Made by a program: the position numbers and the translations under genes. DNA of 64,000 nt from Vairimorpha apis BRL 01 (Eukaryota > Microsporidia > Nosematidae). The stretch is from positions 7,381-71,380 of the forward strand of contig KE647306.1 in assembly GCA_000447185.1 (NCBI GenBank), written 5' to 3'. Below, piece by piece: positions 49,095-60,349 of the stretch. The stretch's first letter is position 1. Every line of letters starts with the position of its first letter. The notes beneath the pieces were generated by a model. It saw only the letters and a program-made list of their open reading frames with translations, was not told the DNA's origin and made no database searches.

Positions 49095-50554
49095 TTTTTT
49101 TTGAGGGTTAAAGTGGATTTTTGAAAAAAATTTATATATGTGTAAATTTATTTTAATATTTAAATTATTGTATAGAAATTATGTAAGTGAAAAAAAGTTG
49201 TAGATGGTAATTTATTAAAAAAAAGTTTTTTTGAAAGTAAAAAATAATTGTAGATGTTAATTTATATAGTAAATTATTATAAGTGAATTGTTTATTGTAA
49301 AAATGTTATAGATGTTAATTTATTTAAAATTGAATATATAAAAAATATAAGTTTACAAAATATAAGTTTACAAAATTGAATTTATAAAAATCACAAATAT
49401 TAAAATTTTATTATTGTACAAATGTTAAATTTATAAATTGTTTACAAATAAATTTAAAAGATAAATTTTTATAAATTATTTAAATTTCTTTTGTTAATAT
49501 TATAAATTTATTAAGTAATTTTGTTACTTATAAATTTTTTACAAATACTAAAAATCAATCTATTATTAATAAATTTTTTTAAAAAATATTGTAAATTTTA
49601 AATTATTTAAATTTCATTTGTTAATATTATAAATTTATTAAATAATTTTGTTACTTATAAATTTTTTACAAATACTGAAAATCAATCTTATTATTAATAA
49701 ATTTTTTTAAAAAATATTGTATTTTTAAATTTATTAAATTTCTTTGATAGTATAAATTTTATTTTATTTTTTATAGATTAATTTAAAATATTGTTATTTT
49801 TATTAAAAATTGATAAACATTCATGTCAAAAAAATAATTATTTTTCTAATATAGTAATTTCTATAAAAATTTAACTATATAAATCAATTTAAATATTTAT
49901 ATAAACATATTGTAATTTCTATAAAAATTTGACTATATAAATTAATATAAAAATTTAACTATATAAATTTATTAAAAATATTATAATTTCTAATAAAATT
50001 TAGCTCTTTATAAATTTATTAAAAACTCGTAATTTCCATAAAATAATTTAACTATATAAATTTATATAAACATATTATAATTTCTATAAAAATTTAACCA
50101 TATAAAATAATTTAAAATATTGTAACTTTTATAAAAATTATATTAAAAAATCAATTTAAATATTTATATAAGCATATTACAATATTATTTTCATTTATAA
50201 ATAATAAAAATATTTTTTTTATTTTATATAAATCTAGTAATTTTTACAATAAAAAACAAAAGTTTAATTAAGAAAGTAAAATATTATTTTCTATCAAATA
50301 ATAAATTCATATATCTACATTCAAAAACATTATTCTATTCAATCATTCAATCAAAACATTATTCTATTCAATCATAAAACTATTCCATCCACATATACTC
50401 CATTGTAACATACACATACTCTCCACCATCATAACACACATCTAAATCAATCCATACACAGATACTCATTCACTCTATCATAACACACTAACTAACACAC
50501 ATACTCACTCAACACATCTAAATTAATCCATACACACACATCATAACACAAACT
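49095..50554. other. AT-rich spacer with a direct repeat
   Basis: No gene seen. A unit of about 130 bp is present twice at about 49,476-49,725 (core GTTACTTATAAATTTTTTAC). From 50,330 to 50,554, beyond the stop of the SNARE gene, the plus strand is AC-rich with repeated CATACACA-type words. Confidence 0.6.
49105..49107 (-). promoter_or_regulatory. CCC motif upstream of thioredoxin reductase
   Basis: Coding strand reads TTTAACCCTCAAAAAAAA then ATG, so the CCC ends 10 bases before the start. Confidence 0.6.
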
Positions 50555-51235
50555 TCAATCTATCTTCTTAAGATGCTCATCAGTCCTCTTTATAACTTTC
50601 TCACTCTCCTCATTAACATTCTTTATATCACCAATACAAATTTTCTGTTTATCAGCTTCATTACTTTGAACCTCAGCTTGTTGTCTAATACCCCTAACAA
50701 CATTTAAAACACCTACCAACTCTTTATCAGTCTGATTCTGTCCAGGTACAAACTCATCTTCATCTTTATATTCCTCATATTTAACTTCAGGTTCATCATA
50801 AGTTTTCTCTTTCTCATCTTTAACTTCAGTTTTCCTAAACCATCTAAAAAGTTTATCTATACAAGCAAATCTACAACTAAAAATCCTCCCTTCACGGTCT
50901 ATATCATCTGCAAGTGATTCTCCTTTTTGTGCTTCTTGATGGATACCATGTGCTGATTTTTTAGTGTGAGAAAGAGTTTCTGTTTGGCGTTTCATTTCGT
51001 TTGTAGCTTCTTTTTGGTTTAAATGGGCTTGTGTTAATTGTTTTTTTATGTTGTGGGCTTCGTTGTAGTTTTGGTGTTCTATTTGTTCGGCTTGTTGGAT
51101 TATTGAAGTGTCTTCGTTGTTTTGTGAAGTGTTAAGATTGGAATTGATAGGTTCATTAGGTTTGGTAGGATTAGGTTTGTTAGATTTTTGTTTTTGTGTT
51201 TGGTTGATGTTGTCTATGTTGTAGATGTTTGACAT
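50555..51235 (-). CDS. Qbc-SNARE of the SNAP-25/Sec9 family
   Basis: The frame gives 226 residues with two SNARE helices and no membrane segment. The first helix (about 58-110) has NEMKRQTETLSHTKKSAHGI with a zero-layer Gln at 84. The second (about 171-222) has LVGVLNVVRGIRQQAEVQ and SNEADKQKICIGDIKN, matching the Qc pattern GN-E-x-D-x-Q with Gln197 at the zero layer. The linker starts with FSCRFACIDKLFRWF, whose two cysteines (121, 125) and aromatic residues occupy the place of the palmitoylated Cys cluster of SNAP-25. The protein would contribute two helices to a four-helix bundle that fuses vesicles with the plasma membrane or another target membrane. Residues 1-50 are Asn/Gln/Pro-rich and probably disordered. 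The start is supported by CCCC 2-5 nt upstream. It is divergent with the gene at 51,824 (588 bp between starts). Confidence 0.75.
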   Translation of the reverse strand: MSNIYNIDNINQTQKQKSNKPNPTKPNEPINSNLNTSQNNEDTSIIQQAEQIEHQNYNEAHNIKKQLTQAHLNQKEATNEMKRQTETLSHTKKSAHGIHQEAQKGESLADDIDREGRIFSCRFACIDKLFRWFRKTEVKDEKEKTYDEPEVKYEEYKDEDEFVPGQNQTDKELVGVLNVVRGIRQQAEVQSNEADKQKICIGDIKNVNEESEKVIKRTDEHLKKID

Positions 51236-51236
51236 A

Positions 51237-51240
51237 GGGG
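51237..51240 (-). promoter_or_regulatory. CCCC motif upstream of the SNARE gene
   Basis: CCCC ends one base before the ATG; a second CCCC lies at 51,248-51,251. The leader must be almost absent. Confidence 0.6.
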
Positions 51241-51815
51241 ATGAAATGGGGAATATTTTATAATATGATAGGAGAAAAAGAGGAAGTAAGAATTTGATCG
51301 AAGAAGTGGGAATGTATTAAATATGTTGTGTAAATAAATGTAGTGAATGATTAAATAAATTATTGAATTTAAAATTATAATAAAATTATTAATGGTAGTA
51401 GATTTATAATAAATTGTAGTTAAGCTACAATAAATTAATAAATAGAAATTAATATAAGAACTTTTAAATTAATATGAGAACTTTTAAATTAATATAATAT
51501 TTATAATAATATTTAATATTTATGGATTTGTTAATATAAATTTACAATTATAAAATATTATGTACTAATATTATATTAAAATTAAAAATACGTTATAAAA
51601 TATTCTATATACAAATATTATATATACAAATATTCTACATACTAATATAAATTATAACAAACATTTTTTATATATAAATCTTCTATATATAAATCCCCTT
51701 TCAAATCCCTTCCTTTCCAACCACATAACCTTTAAAAATCCCTTACTTTCTACTAAATCCCTTCCTTTACAAATCCCCTTTACGTCATCACCTCTTCAAA
51801 TCTTCCTAAATTCAA

Positions 51816-51819
51816 CCCC
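51816..51819 (+). promoter_or_regulatory. CCCC motif upstream of the gene at 51,824
   Basis: Reads AACCCCTTAAATG, nearly the same as AACCCCTTAAAAATG before the Rna14-like gene on the other strand at 54,993. Further CCC words occur upstream at 51,690-51,780. Confidence 0.65.
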
Positions 51820-51823
51820 TTAA

Positions 51824-52546
51824 ATGAGCGACACAGAAGAAATTTACATTCCTATACCAACAACCAAACTCTGGTCAAAAAGAGATTATTATTACAAATT
51901 AACAGATGCATCAAGACAGAAAATAATATCCACATTTGAACAGAAGATATTAAATTATAATAAAGATAATTATAAGATGGATTTTAACAGCGATTTTAAT
52001 AAGATGGATTCCAACAAGATGAATTATAATAGTAATAATCTTAATAACAACAATCTTATTAACAATAACTTTAATAAGATAAACCTTATTAACAACAATA
52101 CAAATTTTAATATTAACAATACAAATTTTAATAACAACAATCTTAACAACAACACATCCACTTCTTCCACATCCTTCACTTTATCCACTACATACGACGC
52201 ATTCTACCACAATATAACACCCATTCCCACTTACAACATAGACATCCTAAAAACATACAAATATATTAAAAACAGACTCAACTGCAAAAAACTAAGAGAA
52301 TTCAATCTACAATTAATAAACTATAACAAACAAATTTTACTTGAAATTGAATCTAACATTAAATTTTATAAAACTATTTCTAGTAACACGTCAACTAGAT
52401 TAATTATAAAATCTAATATAAGGAAATTACAAAGTATTTTAGATAAAATAGGACGTATACGGAATTATTTAAGTGAGATTGTTCTTAAAGGAGAGGAGTG
52501 TAGTATTTATATTGATGCGTGTAGTATGTGTGTTAATAGGCGGTGA
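51824..52546 (+). CDS. hypothetical protein with Asn-rich central region
   Basis: The frame gives 240 residues. The N-terminus (1-60) reads MSDTEEIYIPIPTTKLW and is ordinary in composition. Residues about 60-125 are an Asn/Lys/Met/Ile low-complexity block with repeats such as NNNFNKINLINNN and NTNFN. The C-terminal 115 residues are predicted helical and basic (ILKTYKYIKNRLNCKKLREF, LIIKSNIRKLQSILDKIGRI) and end IDACSMCVNRR with two cysteines. No membrane segment and no known family is recognised. The start is strongly supported by CCCC 5-8 nt upstream. The same three-part design (conserved end, Asn block, helical part) is seen in its neighbours, so the Asn block is probably a local expansion and not functional. 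Confidence 0.75.
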   Translation: MSDTEEIYIPIPTTKLWSKRDYYYKLTDASRQKIISTFEQKILNYNKDNYKMDFNSDFNKMDSNKMNYNSNNLNNNNLINNNFNKINLINNNTNFNINNTNFNNNNLNNNTSTSSTSFTLSTTYDAFYHNITPIPTYNIDILKTYKYIKNRLNCKKLREFNLQLINYNKQILLEIESNIKFYKTISSNTSTRLIIKSNIRKLQSILDKIGRIRNYLSEIVLKGEECSIYIDACSMCVNRR

Positions 52547-52990
52547 TATTATAGATATGTGTGAAGGTGAAGGGAGGTTGATGAAGGGAGGGGGTTGATG
52601 AAGGGAGGAGGATGAAATATATTGGATGGATTTAAATTGTATTGGATAGGTTTATATTAGAATTGATGTGTTATATTGTATTGGATGAAATGTATTTAGA
52701 AAGGAGTTGATATATTGGAAAGATTTGAAATTGTATTGGATGTGTTATATTTAGAATGGGGGAGGTGATATTTAAATGGTATGTGTTATATTAGAAGGGA
52801 GGAGGATGAAATATATTGGATGGATTTGAAATTGTATTGTATGGATTTAAAATTGTATTGAATATATTTATTAAAGAAGGATGTGTTTATATTAGAATGA
52901 AGGATGAAATACATTGGATGGTTACAAAATTGTATCGGATAAAATATATTAGAAAAAGAATGTTATTTATATAAAGAATGAAAATATTGT
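52547..52990 (+). repeat. G-rich tandem repeat after the gene at 51,824
   Basis: Words GAAGGGAGG, TATTGGATGGATTT and TTGTATTGGAT recur throughout, almost without C on the plus strand. It may be read into the 3' end of the transcript. The composition flips sharply to AC-rich at about 53,040, where the tail of the opposite gene begins. Confidence 0.6.
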
Positions 52991-53184
52991 ATTAAATGTT
53001 TATTTTATATAGAGTAGTTTATTTTTTATTATATAATAGTTGCATCTTTTCCATACTACATATAAATCTCCCTTCTTCACATACTACATATATATTTCCC
53101 TTTCATCTATATTACTATCCACACACAAATCACATTCCCTCACACACTATAAATCACATATCTCCCATCTCAACACATCTTCTC

Positions 53185-54993
53185 CTAACACATCACCCCA
53201 CTCATTATCTCCACCAACATATCATAATCAAATTTACACAACACATGATCACACATCTTAATATAATTAAATTCTCTACAAAACTTATTTATCAAATTAT
53301 CTTCTCTATTAATTTTATCTACCACCAAACTGTATTTATTAACATACTCGTCTACTAAATACAAACAGTCAAACTTCTCTGCATACACTCGTCCATTTTG
53401 AATATCGTTTAAATTTAATAGAAATTTAATTAATTCTTGTTTTAAAAGGCGACTGTTTGTAAATGAAATTCCTTCTAAATAAATGTTGAGTATTGTTTGT
53501 TTATCATTTGAGTAGACTTTTTCTAGATCACATACGTATTTATATGAGGTGTCTAGTAGATACTTTTTGTATTTTATAAATTCTAGTCTGAAAAAAGAGA
53601 GTCCTTTTTTTATTAGAGTGTGTTTTAAATATGAAGAGAGAATTAAATTGTTGTTTTTTTCTTTTAATGTGGAGATGTTAAAGAATGTGTTAATTATTTT
53701 GTTGTTCGTCGTATGAAAGGATGTATTATTGGTGTTTGTGTTATTATTAATGATTGTATTATTATTATTAATTATATTGTTATTAATATCTATATTATTA
53801 TTATTAATACATATATTATTATTATATATACTATTATCAATATTTTTATTGTTAATATTATCTATATCAATACTATTTTTATATACACTATTATTATTAT
53901 ATATATCATCTATACTTTTATTAATATCTATACTTTTATATTATATCTATACTATTTTTATATATACTATTATTATTATTACTATTTACATTCCCTTCAC
54001 TAATAAAAGACTCTATAAATGAATTGTATCCATATAAATTATAGAAATATATTTTATAATTTATATTTATTGTATTTCTCATTCCTTCTTCTAGAAGTCT
54101 CTTAATATAAAGTTGTGAATTGTAATATGAAAATATATTAAAGTTGTTATCTATATTAGTATTGTTATTATCAGTAATATTATCAATATTGTCATTATTC
54201 AAGTTATTATCAATATTGTAATTATTCAAGTTATTATCTACATTAATATTATCAATATTGTTATTCTCATGAACATTGTTACCACAAATATTGTTATCAA
54301 CATTATCAACACCATTATAAGCACCACTATTATAAACACTATTATAACATTCTCATTAACATTGTTACCACAATTGTTTATCAAATACTGAGAATACATA
54401 AAATACAACTCCTCATTTTTATAATCCCAGTACAATAAATACCGATATACATAATTAATTCTCATAAACAAACTTCTTTCATCCAGTTTGAGAAGGTTTC
54501 TCATTTCAATTTCTATCAGGTCTTTGTAGTTCATTTTTTTGCTTATTAAATTGTAGACGTGGAGTGAGTTTTGATAAATTGTATTTAAATTTGTGTTGTT
54601 ATTGTAATTAGTATTGTTTCCAATGTTGCTAATATTGTGATTACCAATGTTGAAGGTACCTCCACTATTAAAATTAATATTATAATTACCACTATTAATA
54701 TTATTACAATTAATATTATTCCCACTTATATCACTATAAAAATCTTGTAAATTACTCATAGGTGTAGATAAAATAACCTGGTACACACTCCTATCACCAG
54801 TACACTCAAGATACGCTTTATACAACTCACTTGAGTACATACTGTACCCATGTGTTTGTATAAGTTGTTCTAGTAATTGTACATTTTTATTTTTTGATAT
54901 GTAGTCGTTTATTATTTTGAAGTCGTAGATTAATAAAATTGTATTTTGATTTAAAATTGTTTCTGTTGTTGTGTCTTTGTTAAGGAAGTGCAT
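53185..54993 (-). CDS. RNA14: Rna14/CstF-77-like mRNA 3'-end processing factor, broken into three frames
   Basis: Read on minus from ATG at 54,993. Frame 1 shows HAT (half-a-TPR) motifs: DRSVYQVILSTPMSNLQDFY matches the R-x-x-Y-x-x-A-x-x-x-PM-x-N-x-x-x-L-W pattern of Rna14/CstF-77, and MRNLLKLDERSLFMRINYVY followed by ELYFMYSQYLI matches the next helices. It then shifts by one base near 54,345. Frame 2 (ending at 53,936) has QLYIKRLLEEGMRN; frame 3 from about 53,945 has KGLSFFRLEFIKYKKYLLDT, DKQTILNIYLEGISF and LIKFLLNLNDIQNGRVYAEK, again in family order, with a stop at 53,185-53,187. The full length is about 600 residues, including over 100 in Asn-rich inserts; relatives have about 680-720. 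The protein is a scaffold in cleavage factor IA / CstF. Both shifts fall in Asn-codon repeats, so assembly error is as likely as decay. The start is supported by CCCC 7-10 nt upstream. Confidence 0.7.
53713..54330 (-). repeat. Asn/Ile codon repeats inside the Rna14-like gene
   Basis: AAT-AAT-AAT and GATAATAAC-type words on the coding strand encode NNN, IDNN and SIDI repeats. Both suspected frameshifts (near 54,345 and 53,940) lie in or at the edges of this tract. The plus-strand open frames here are reverse-complement shadows. Confidence 0.7.
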
Positions 54994-54999
54994 TTTTAA

Positions 55000-55003
55000 G
55001 GGG
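55000..55003 (-). promoter_or_regulatory. CCCC motif upstream of the Rna14-like gene
   Basis: Coding strand reads AACCCCTTAAAAATG, almost identical to the motif at 51,814-51,826 on the other strand. Confidence 0.65.
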
Positions 55004-55014
55004 TTTTATTTGAT

Positions 55015-55195
55015 GTAAGGATGTAGAAAGAGTGTAATGTAATGTGTATAGAGATAGATGTAATGTAGAGATATATAATGTAATGTGTATAGAGAAGATG
55101 TAATGTAATGTGTATAGAGATATATAATGTAATGTGTATAGAGATATATAATGTAATGTGTATAGAGAAGATGTAATGTAGAGATATATATTGTG
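55015..55195 (+). repeat. tandem repeat of about 25 bp
   Basis: The unit GTATAGAGATATATAATGTAAT and a variant with AGAAGATGTAATGTA alternate about seven times directly upstream of the Rna14-like promoter. Minus-strand open frames across it are artefacts of the period. Confidence 0.8.
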
Positions 55196-55261
55196 ATTAT
55201 AATATAATAACATATAAATACAACAATACACACTATTATAAATACATAAATATATTTATTT

Positions 55262-55500
55262 TAATAATATAATAATATAATATAATATAATATAATATAA
55301 TAATATAATAATATAATAATATAATAATATAATAATATAATAATATAATAATATAATATATATATATATATATAAATAATATAATAATATAATAATATAA
55401 TAATATAATAATATAATAATATAATAATATAATAATATAATAATATAATAATATAATAATATAATAATATAATAATATAATAATATAATAATATAATAAC
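55262..55500 (+). repeat. AT-only microsatellite (ATAATATA/ATA type)
   Basis: About 240 bases of the AATATAATAATATAATAAT pattern with a short pure TA stretch at about 55,357-55,373. It contains no G or C at all. Confidence 0.9.
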
Positions 55501-55895
55501 ACACTACTATAGTTGATATAAAGAGAATAATATAATAATATAATAACACACTACTATAGTTGATATAAAGAGAATAATATTATCTTCTTTATTGATAAAA
55601 TTTATTTTTATTATCTAAAAAACTTTTTTTTTATATTTTAATATTATAATAACACACTACTATAGTTGATATAAAGAGAATAATATAATAACACACTACT
55701 ATAGTTGATATAAAGAGAATAATATAATAATATAATAACAAACTACTATAGTTGATATAAAGAGAATAATATAATAATATAATAACACACTACTATAGTT
55801 GATATAAAGAGAATAATATAATAAAATTCTTTTCTTTTTTGATAAAATTTATTTTTTATTATCTAAAAATAACTTTTTCTTTTATATTTTAATAT
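55498..55895 (+). repeat. higher-order satellite with unit ACTACTATAGTTGATATAAA
   Basis: The word ACACACTACTATAGTTGATA followed by TAAAGAGAATAATATAATAA occurs six times (near 55,498, 55,545, 55,651, 55,690, 55,737 and 55,784). A second module of about 65 bp (TTGATAAAATTTATTTTTAT and on) occurs after copy 2 and after copy 6, so the array is organised in blocks. Confidence 0.8.
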
Positions 55896-58639
55896 CATTT
55901 ATTAAAAATTTATATAATCTTTAAAATAAAACTAATAAATATTAAATTATTTTTAAAAAGATATTGAATTAATTACTTTTATAAATATCATTTATATAAA
56001 AAAGATATTATTCTTTTATACTTTTATTAATATCATTTATTTTAAAAAAGATATTAGATAAATTAAAAACATATTAAACTTTTTTAAAATAAAATAAATA
56101 TTAAATTGTTATTAAATAAATTAAATTAAATATAGCATTTTTGAAAAATGTTAAAATAAATATTAAATTGTTTTTAATTAAAAAAATATTTATCATTAAT
56201 ACTTTTATAATATAATCTTTTAAAAAAGATATTAAATTACTATAAATTATAATAATTTTTATTTTTTGCTATCTTTTCATTTTTATTATTACTTTTAAAA
56301 ATAATTATTATTAATATAAAAATATTTAAATATTATAATATTCATTAAATTAATATATAAATAAGATTGAGATTATTTGATATATCTTAATATTTATAAT
56401 AAATAAATATATTAATTAAATTAAATAAAAAAATTGAAACAATCTGATATTTCTTTAATATTGATATTAAAATATATAAATATATTAAAAAAACCTGATA
56501 TTTCTTTTAATATTGATATTAAAATATATAAATATATTAAAACAAACTGATATTTCTTTAATATTGATATTAAAATATATAAATTAATTAAAACAAACTG
56601 ATATTTTCTTTAATATTAATCAACAATGAATCTATTAAAACAATCTGATATTTCTTTTAATATTAATTAACAATGAATCCATTAAATTAGTTAAATAAAA
56701 CTTAAAATATAGTAAATACATATTACGGTAAATTATTTTATAAATTATAAATGAACGTTATATTGATAAAAATAAACAATTTCTAAATTTAAAAAAAATA
56801 TTTTATTAGAAAATAAATTAACGTTTTATTTAATATAAAATACAAGTAAATACTATTTAAATACATTATAAAAAATAAATAAATATATGTAAATATAAAA
56901 AATAATTAACTAGTCTATAAAAAAAGATCCATTTTTTGTGTTAAAAAAATAATTAACTATTCTATAAAAAATACAATTAAAATACATTATAAAATATAAT
57001 AAACTATTCTATAAAAAAATACATTATAAAAAATGATACATTTTTTGTGTTAAAAAAATAAATAACTATTTTATAAAAAAATACAATTTAAAATACATTA
57101 TAAAAAATGATCCATTTTTTGTATTAAATAAAATTATATAATTTAAAAAAAATCAATCATTTTGTTATAGTATTAATAATATACCTAATTTTTATATTAG
57201 TATGGAATTAATATACACAAGATGTTATTTTATGATTATAAAATTGTGTTTAATGAAATAAAAAAAGTTAGATTATAAAAATTATAAATTAGATGTATAT
57301 TTACAATTAAATCGAAAGATGTACATTATAAAAATAATTGTAAAATTATAAATTAGATGTATATTTATAAAATAATCTTAATGATGTATATTTATAAAAA
57401 TAACTGTAAAATTATAAATTTGATGTATATTTTGAAAATAATCTTAATGATGTATATTTATAAAAATAACTGTAAAATTATAAATTTGATGTATATTTTG
57501 AAATTAGCCTTGATAAAGATAGATTATAAAAATATTATAGAAATTTTATATATAAAATTAAAAGTTGAATTATAAAAACACTAATTAATTATATTTTAAA
57601 ACGTATATTTTAAAATTAACTTTAATAATTTTCTAAATATAATCTTTATTACAAATTATATATGTATTAAAATCATTGTTTAAGTAATGTATTATTTGAA
57701 GAATTACATTTAGATTTGGTAGTTTTTATAAATCATTTAATTTAATTAAGATGTTAAAAAAAATAATTTAACCTATTTATACAATTACAAAGTTATAATA
57801 AAATATTTATTTTTAATTATCAGAAAAAAATGATTAAAATAAATTAAACAGTTTTAATAAATAATTTTAATTTAATTAAAATGTTAAAAATAATTTAAAC
57901 TATATTTTCATTTTAAAAATTAAATAATTTATATATAATTATCAAAAAAAATGATTTAAACTATTTATACATTATAAAAATTAAATAATTTATATATAAT
58001 TAAGATGTTAAAAATAATTTAAACTATTTATACAATATAAAAATAATAATAACAATTTTAAATTAAGATGTTAAAAATAATTTAAACTATTAATATATAA
58101 TTATCAAAAACAATAATTACAAATTTAACATAAATGTATCACTTTTAAATAAATTTACATTAAAATTAATATAATTTATGATTATATTTATTATAATATT
58201 ATTATAAACATAATCTACTATAATTATTTTTATAAAACATAAAACAATAGATTATATTAAAATTATTGAATTTAATTATTGTAATAACTTGAATTTATTT
58301 TACTAATAATAAAAGAATAGAAAGATATTAAAATATTTTCTAATGTATTAAATTTATCTTACTAATTTTTAAGTAATAAATGATATTAAATTAATTTAAA
58401 TTTAAACATAAATCTTTTTATAATTTTTAATTATATTATATAAATAAAATATTTACTTTTTCAATACTCTTTTTTCATTTTTAATTTTATATAATATAAA
58501 TAAAAGATTTATAATTATATTATATAAATAAAATATTTACTTTTTCTTTATTTGTTTATGAAAGTATCGATTTTAAGCAAACAACTTTTTGCTAATCTAT
58601 CTCTTTTTGTTTATGTTACTTTGCTTTTTTCTTTAATTT
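55896..58639. other. AT-rich region with tandem repeats, no recognised gene
   Basis: Repeats seen: a unit of about 55 bp with CTGATATTTCTTTAATATTG about five times at 56,430-56,700; a unit of about 62 bp with TGATGTATATTTATAAAAAT three times at 57,290-57,510; and AAGATGTTAAAAATAATTTA words at 57,750-58,110. No CCC-preceded start codon was found. Confidence 0.6.
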
Positions 58640-59249
58640 AAAGAACTGCACACAAGAAGCTTTTTATGAGTTATAGATTAGATGTACGTTTCAATTAGGT
58701 TGGTGATATCACGTTCTTTTCTGTATTTATAGTGTCATTTATTTAATATACAATCACAAATTATCACATCATATAGTTTACTTGTCTTATATTCATGTAT
58801 TAAACATAACTCATTATCTAAAAGATTATACTTTCAAAGTTTTTCTGATAACTACATATTGCAATTGTCATATGATGTAACATCTTATTCCACAATAAAT
58901 AGCTTTTCTATCAATTAAAAGTATATATGGTTTATTGTATATTATTTATACATCTGTTTTTATATTAAACAACTTTCATTTCAACATATTTATTTAAATA
59001 TTTGTTAGATAGAATGTTCTCTATAGTTTTTTTATTTCCATATTTCTATATTATATTTGTTACATTATAATAAATGAATAAATTTTATTATAATATTGTA
59101 TCTGCAAATGTAATCGTAACCTAACATCTTTTCACATTTGTGGTTATATGATTTATTGTTTTTTTTGATTGGTTACATACTTACTTTATTAAAGAAAAAA
59201 ATTCATATATTGTATAAAGCATAATTTTGTTTAATATTTGGTTTAGATT

Positions 59250-59575
59250 TCTTTGTTAAGCCATTTTAAGGATTCTTTAATTTATAAATCTATATGTTGT
59301 ACTTTAAATAACTTTTTGCGTAAGTTTTGTTCAATAAAACTATTTAAAGGATTCTTTAATTTATATATCTTTATGTTGTACTTTAAATAACTTTTTGTGA
59401 AAAGTTTTCTTTGTTAAGCCATTTTAAGGATTTTTTAATTTATAAATCTATATGTTGTACACTCTTAAATAACTTTTGCGTAAGTTTTGTTCGATAAAAC
59501 TATTTTAAGGATTCTTTAATTTATAAATCTATATGTTGTACACTTTTAAATAATTTTTTGTGAAAAGTTTTGTTC
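59250..59575 (-). repeat. tandem repeat of about 85 bp, four copies, inside the non-LTR remnant
   Basis: The plus-strand unit contains AAGGATTCTTTAATTTATA, ATGTTGTAC and TTTTGCGTAAGTTTTGTTC. Copies 1 and 3 carry TTGTTAAGCCATTTT and copies 2 and 4 carry the ATAAAACTATTT version, so a dimer was probably duplicated. Confidence 0.75.
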
Positions 59576-60349
59576 GATATATTATTAAAGTATTTTTGAG
59601 CATGAAATAATAATCAATATTCATACTTTTATATAGAGTAATTAATTTTCAAATATTTCATATTTTCTATAAATTATTTGATTTAAATATTCTTTTATAA
59701 TGGTTAAGTATGTACTTAAATTATTTCAAAACTGCTAAGATAGATCTCCTTCTCTTCTATATCTTGTTGCTTCAAATTTTATTTTTAAACTTAGTATCAT
59801 CATCTACTAAGATAGATCACCTTTCAAATTTTATTTTCAAGCTAAGTATCATCATTTCTGCTTTATGTTTTACGCAGACTATTCTTCTTACAAAACCTAA
59901 TCTTTTTAAATATATTCTCTTCTCAGATATTATTTTTAAGTATATTTTATTATAAATAGTATTTGTCTTATTTTGTAAATTCATCTAGATCAATATCAAT
60001 ATAATAATTCAATATATATATTGCATATTTATTTAAACTTCTCTATATATTAATTTCATTAAGTGAAGTTTTCATAGATTTTTTTACTCTAGTTTATTGT
60101 AAAAGATGATTATTCATAGTTAGTTAAAAATATATGATTTTTTATATGTTTTCAAGTAATTAGGTATTTGTAGTAATTGCTATCTTATATAATTATTGCA
60201 TCGATTATATGAATTGAAAAAAAAGTTAATGATTTTTATATTTATTTTTAGCTAATTGGTATTAAAAAGTCGTTTATTTTTTTTGTGTAATTAAAGTCAG
60301 TAATTATCTGTTATAGTTATTATTTTTTATCATTTATAAATATTAGATG

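Noticed and set aside
53713..54022. Plus-strand frames of about 97 codons rich in Ile and Tyr
   Set aside because: Reverse-complement shadows of the Asn-codon repeats of the Rna14-like gene.
55236..55549. Minus-strand frames coding for Leu/Tyr/Ile runs
   Set aside because: Pure microsatellite; the period of the repeat keeps several frames open at once.
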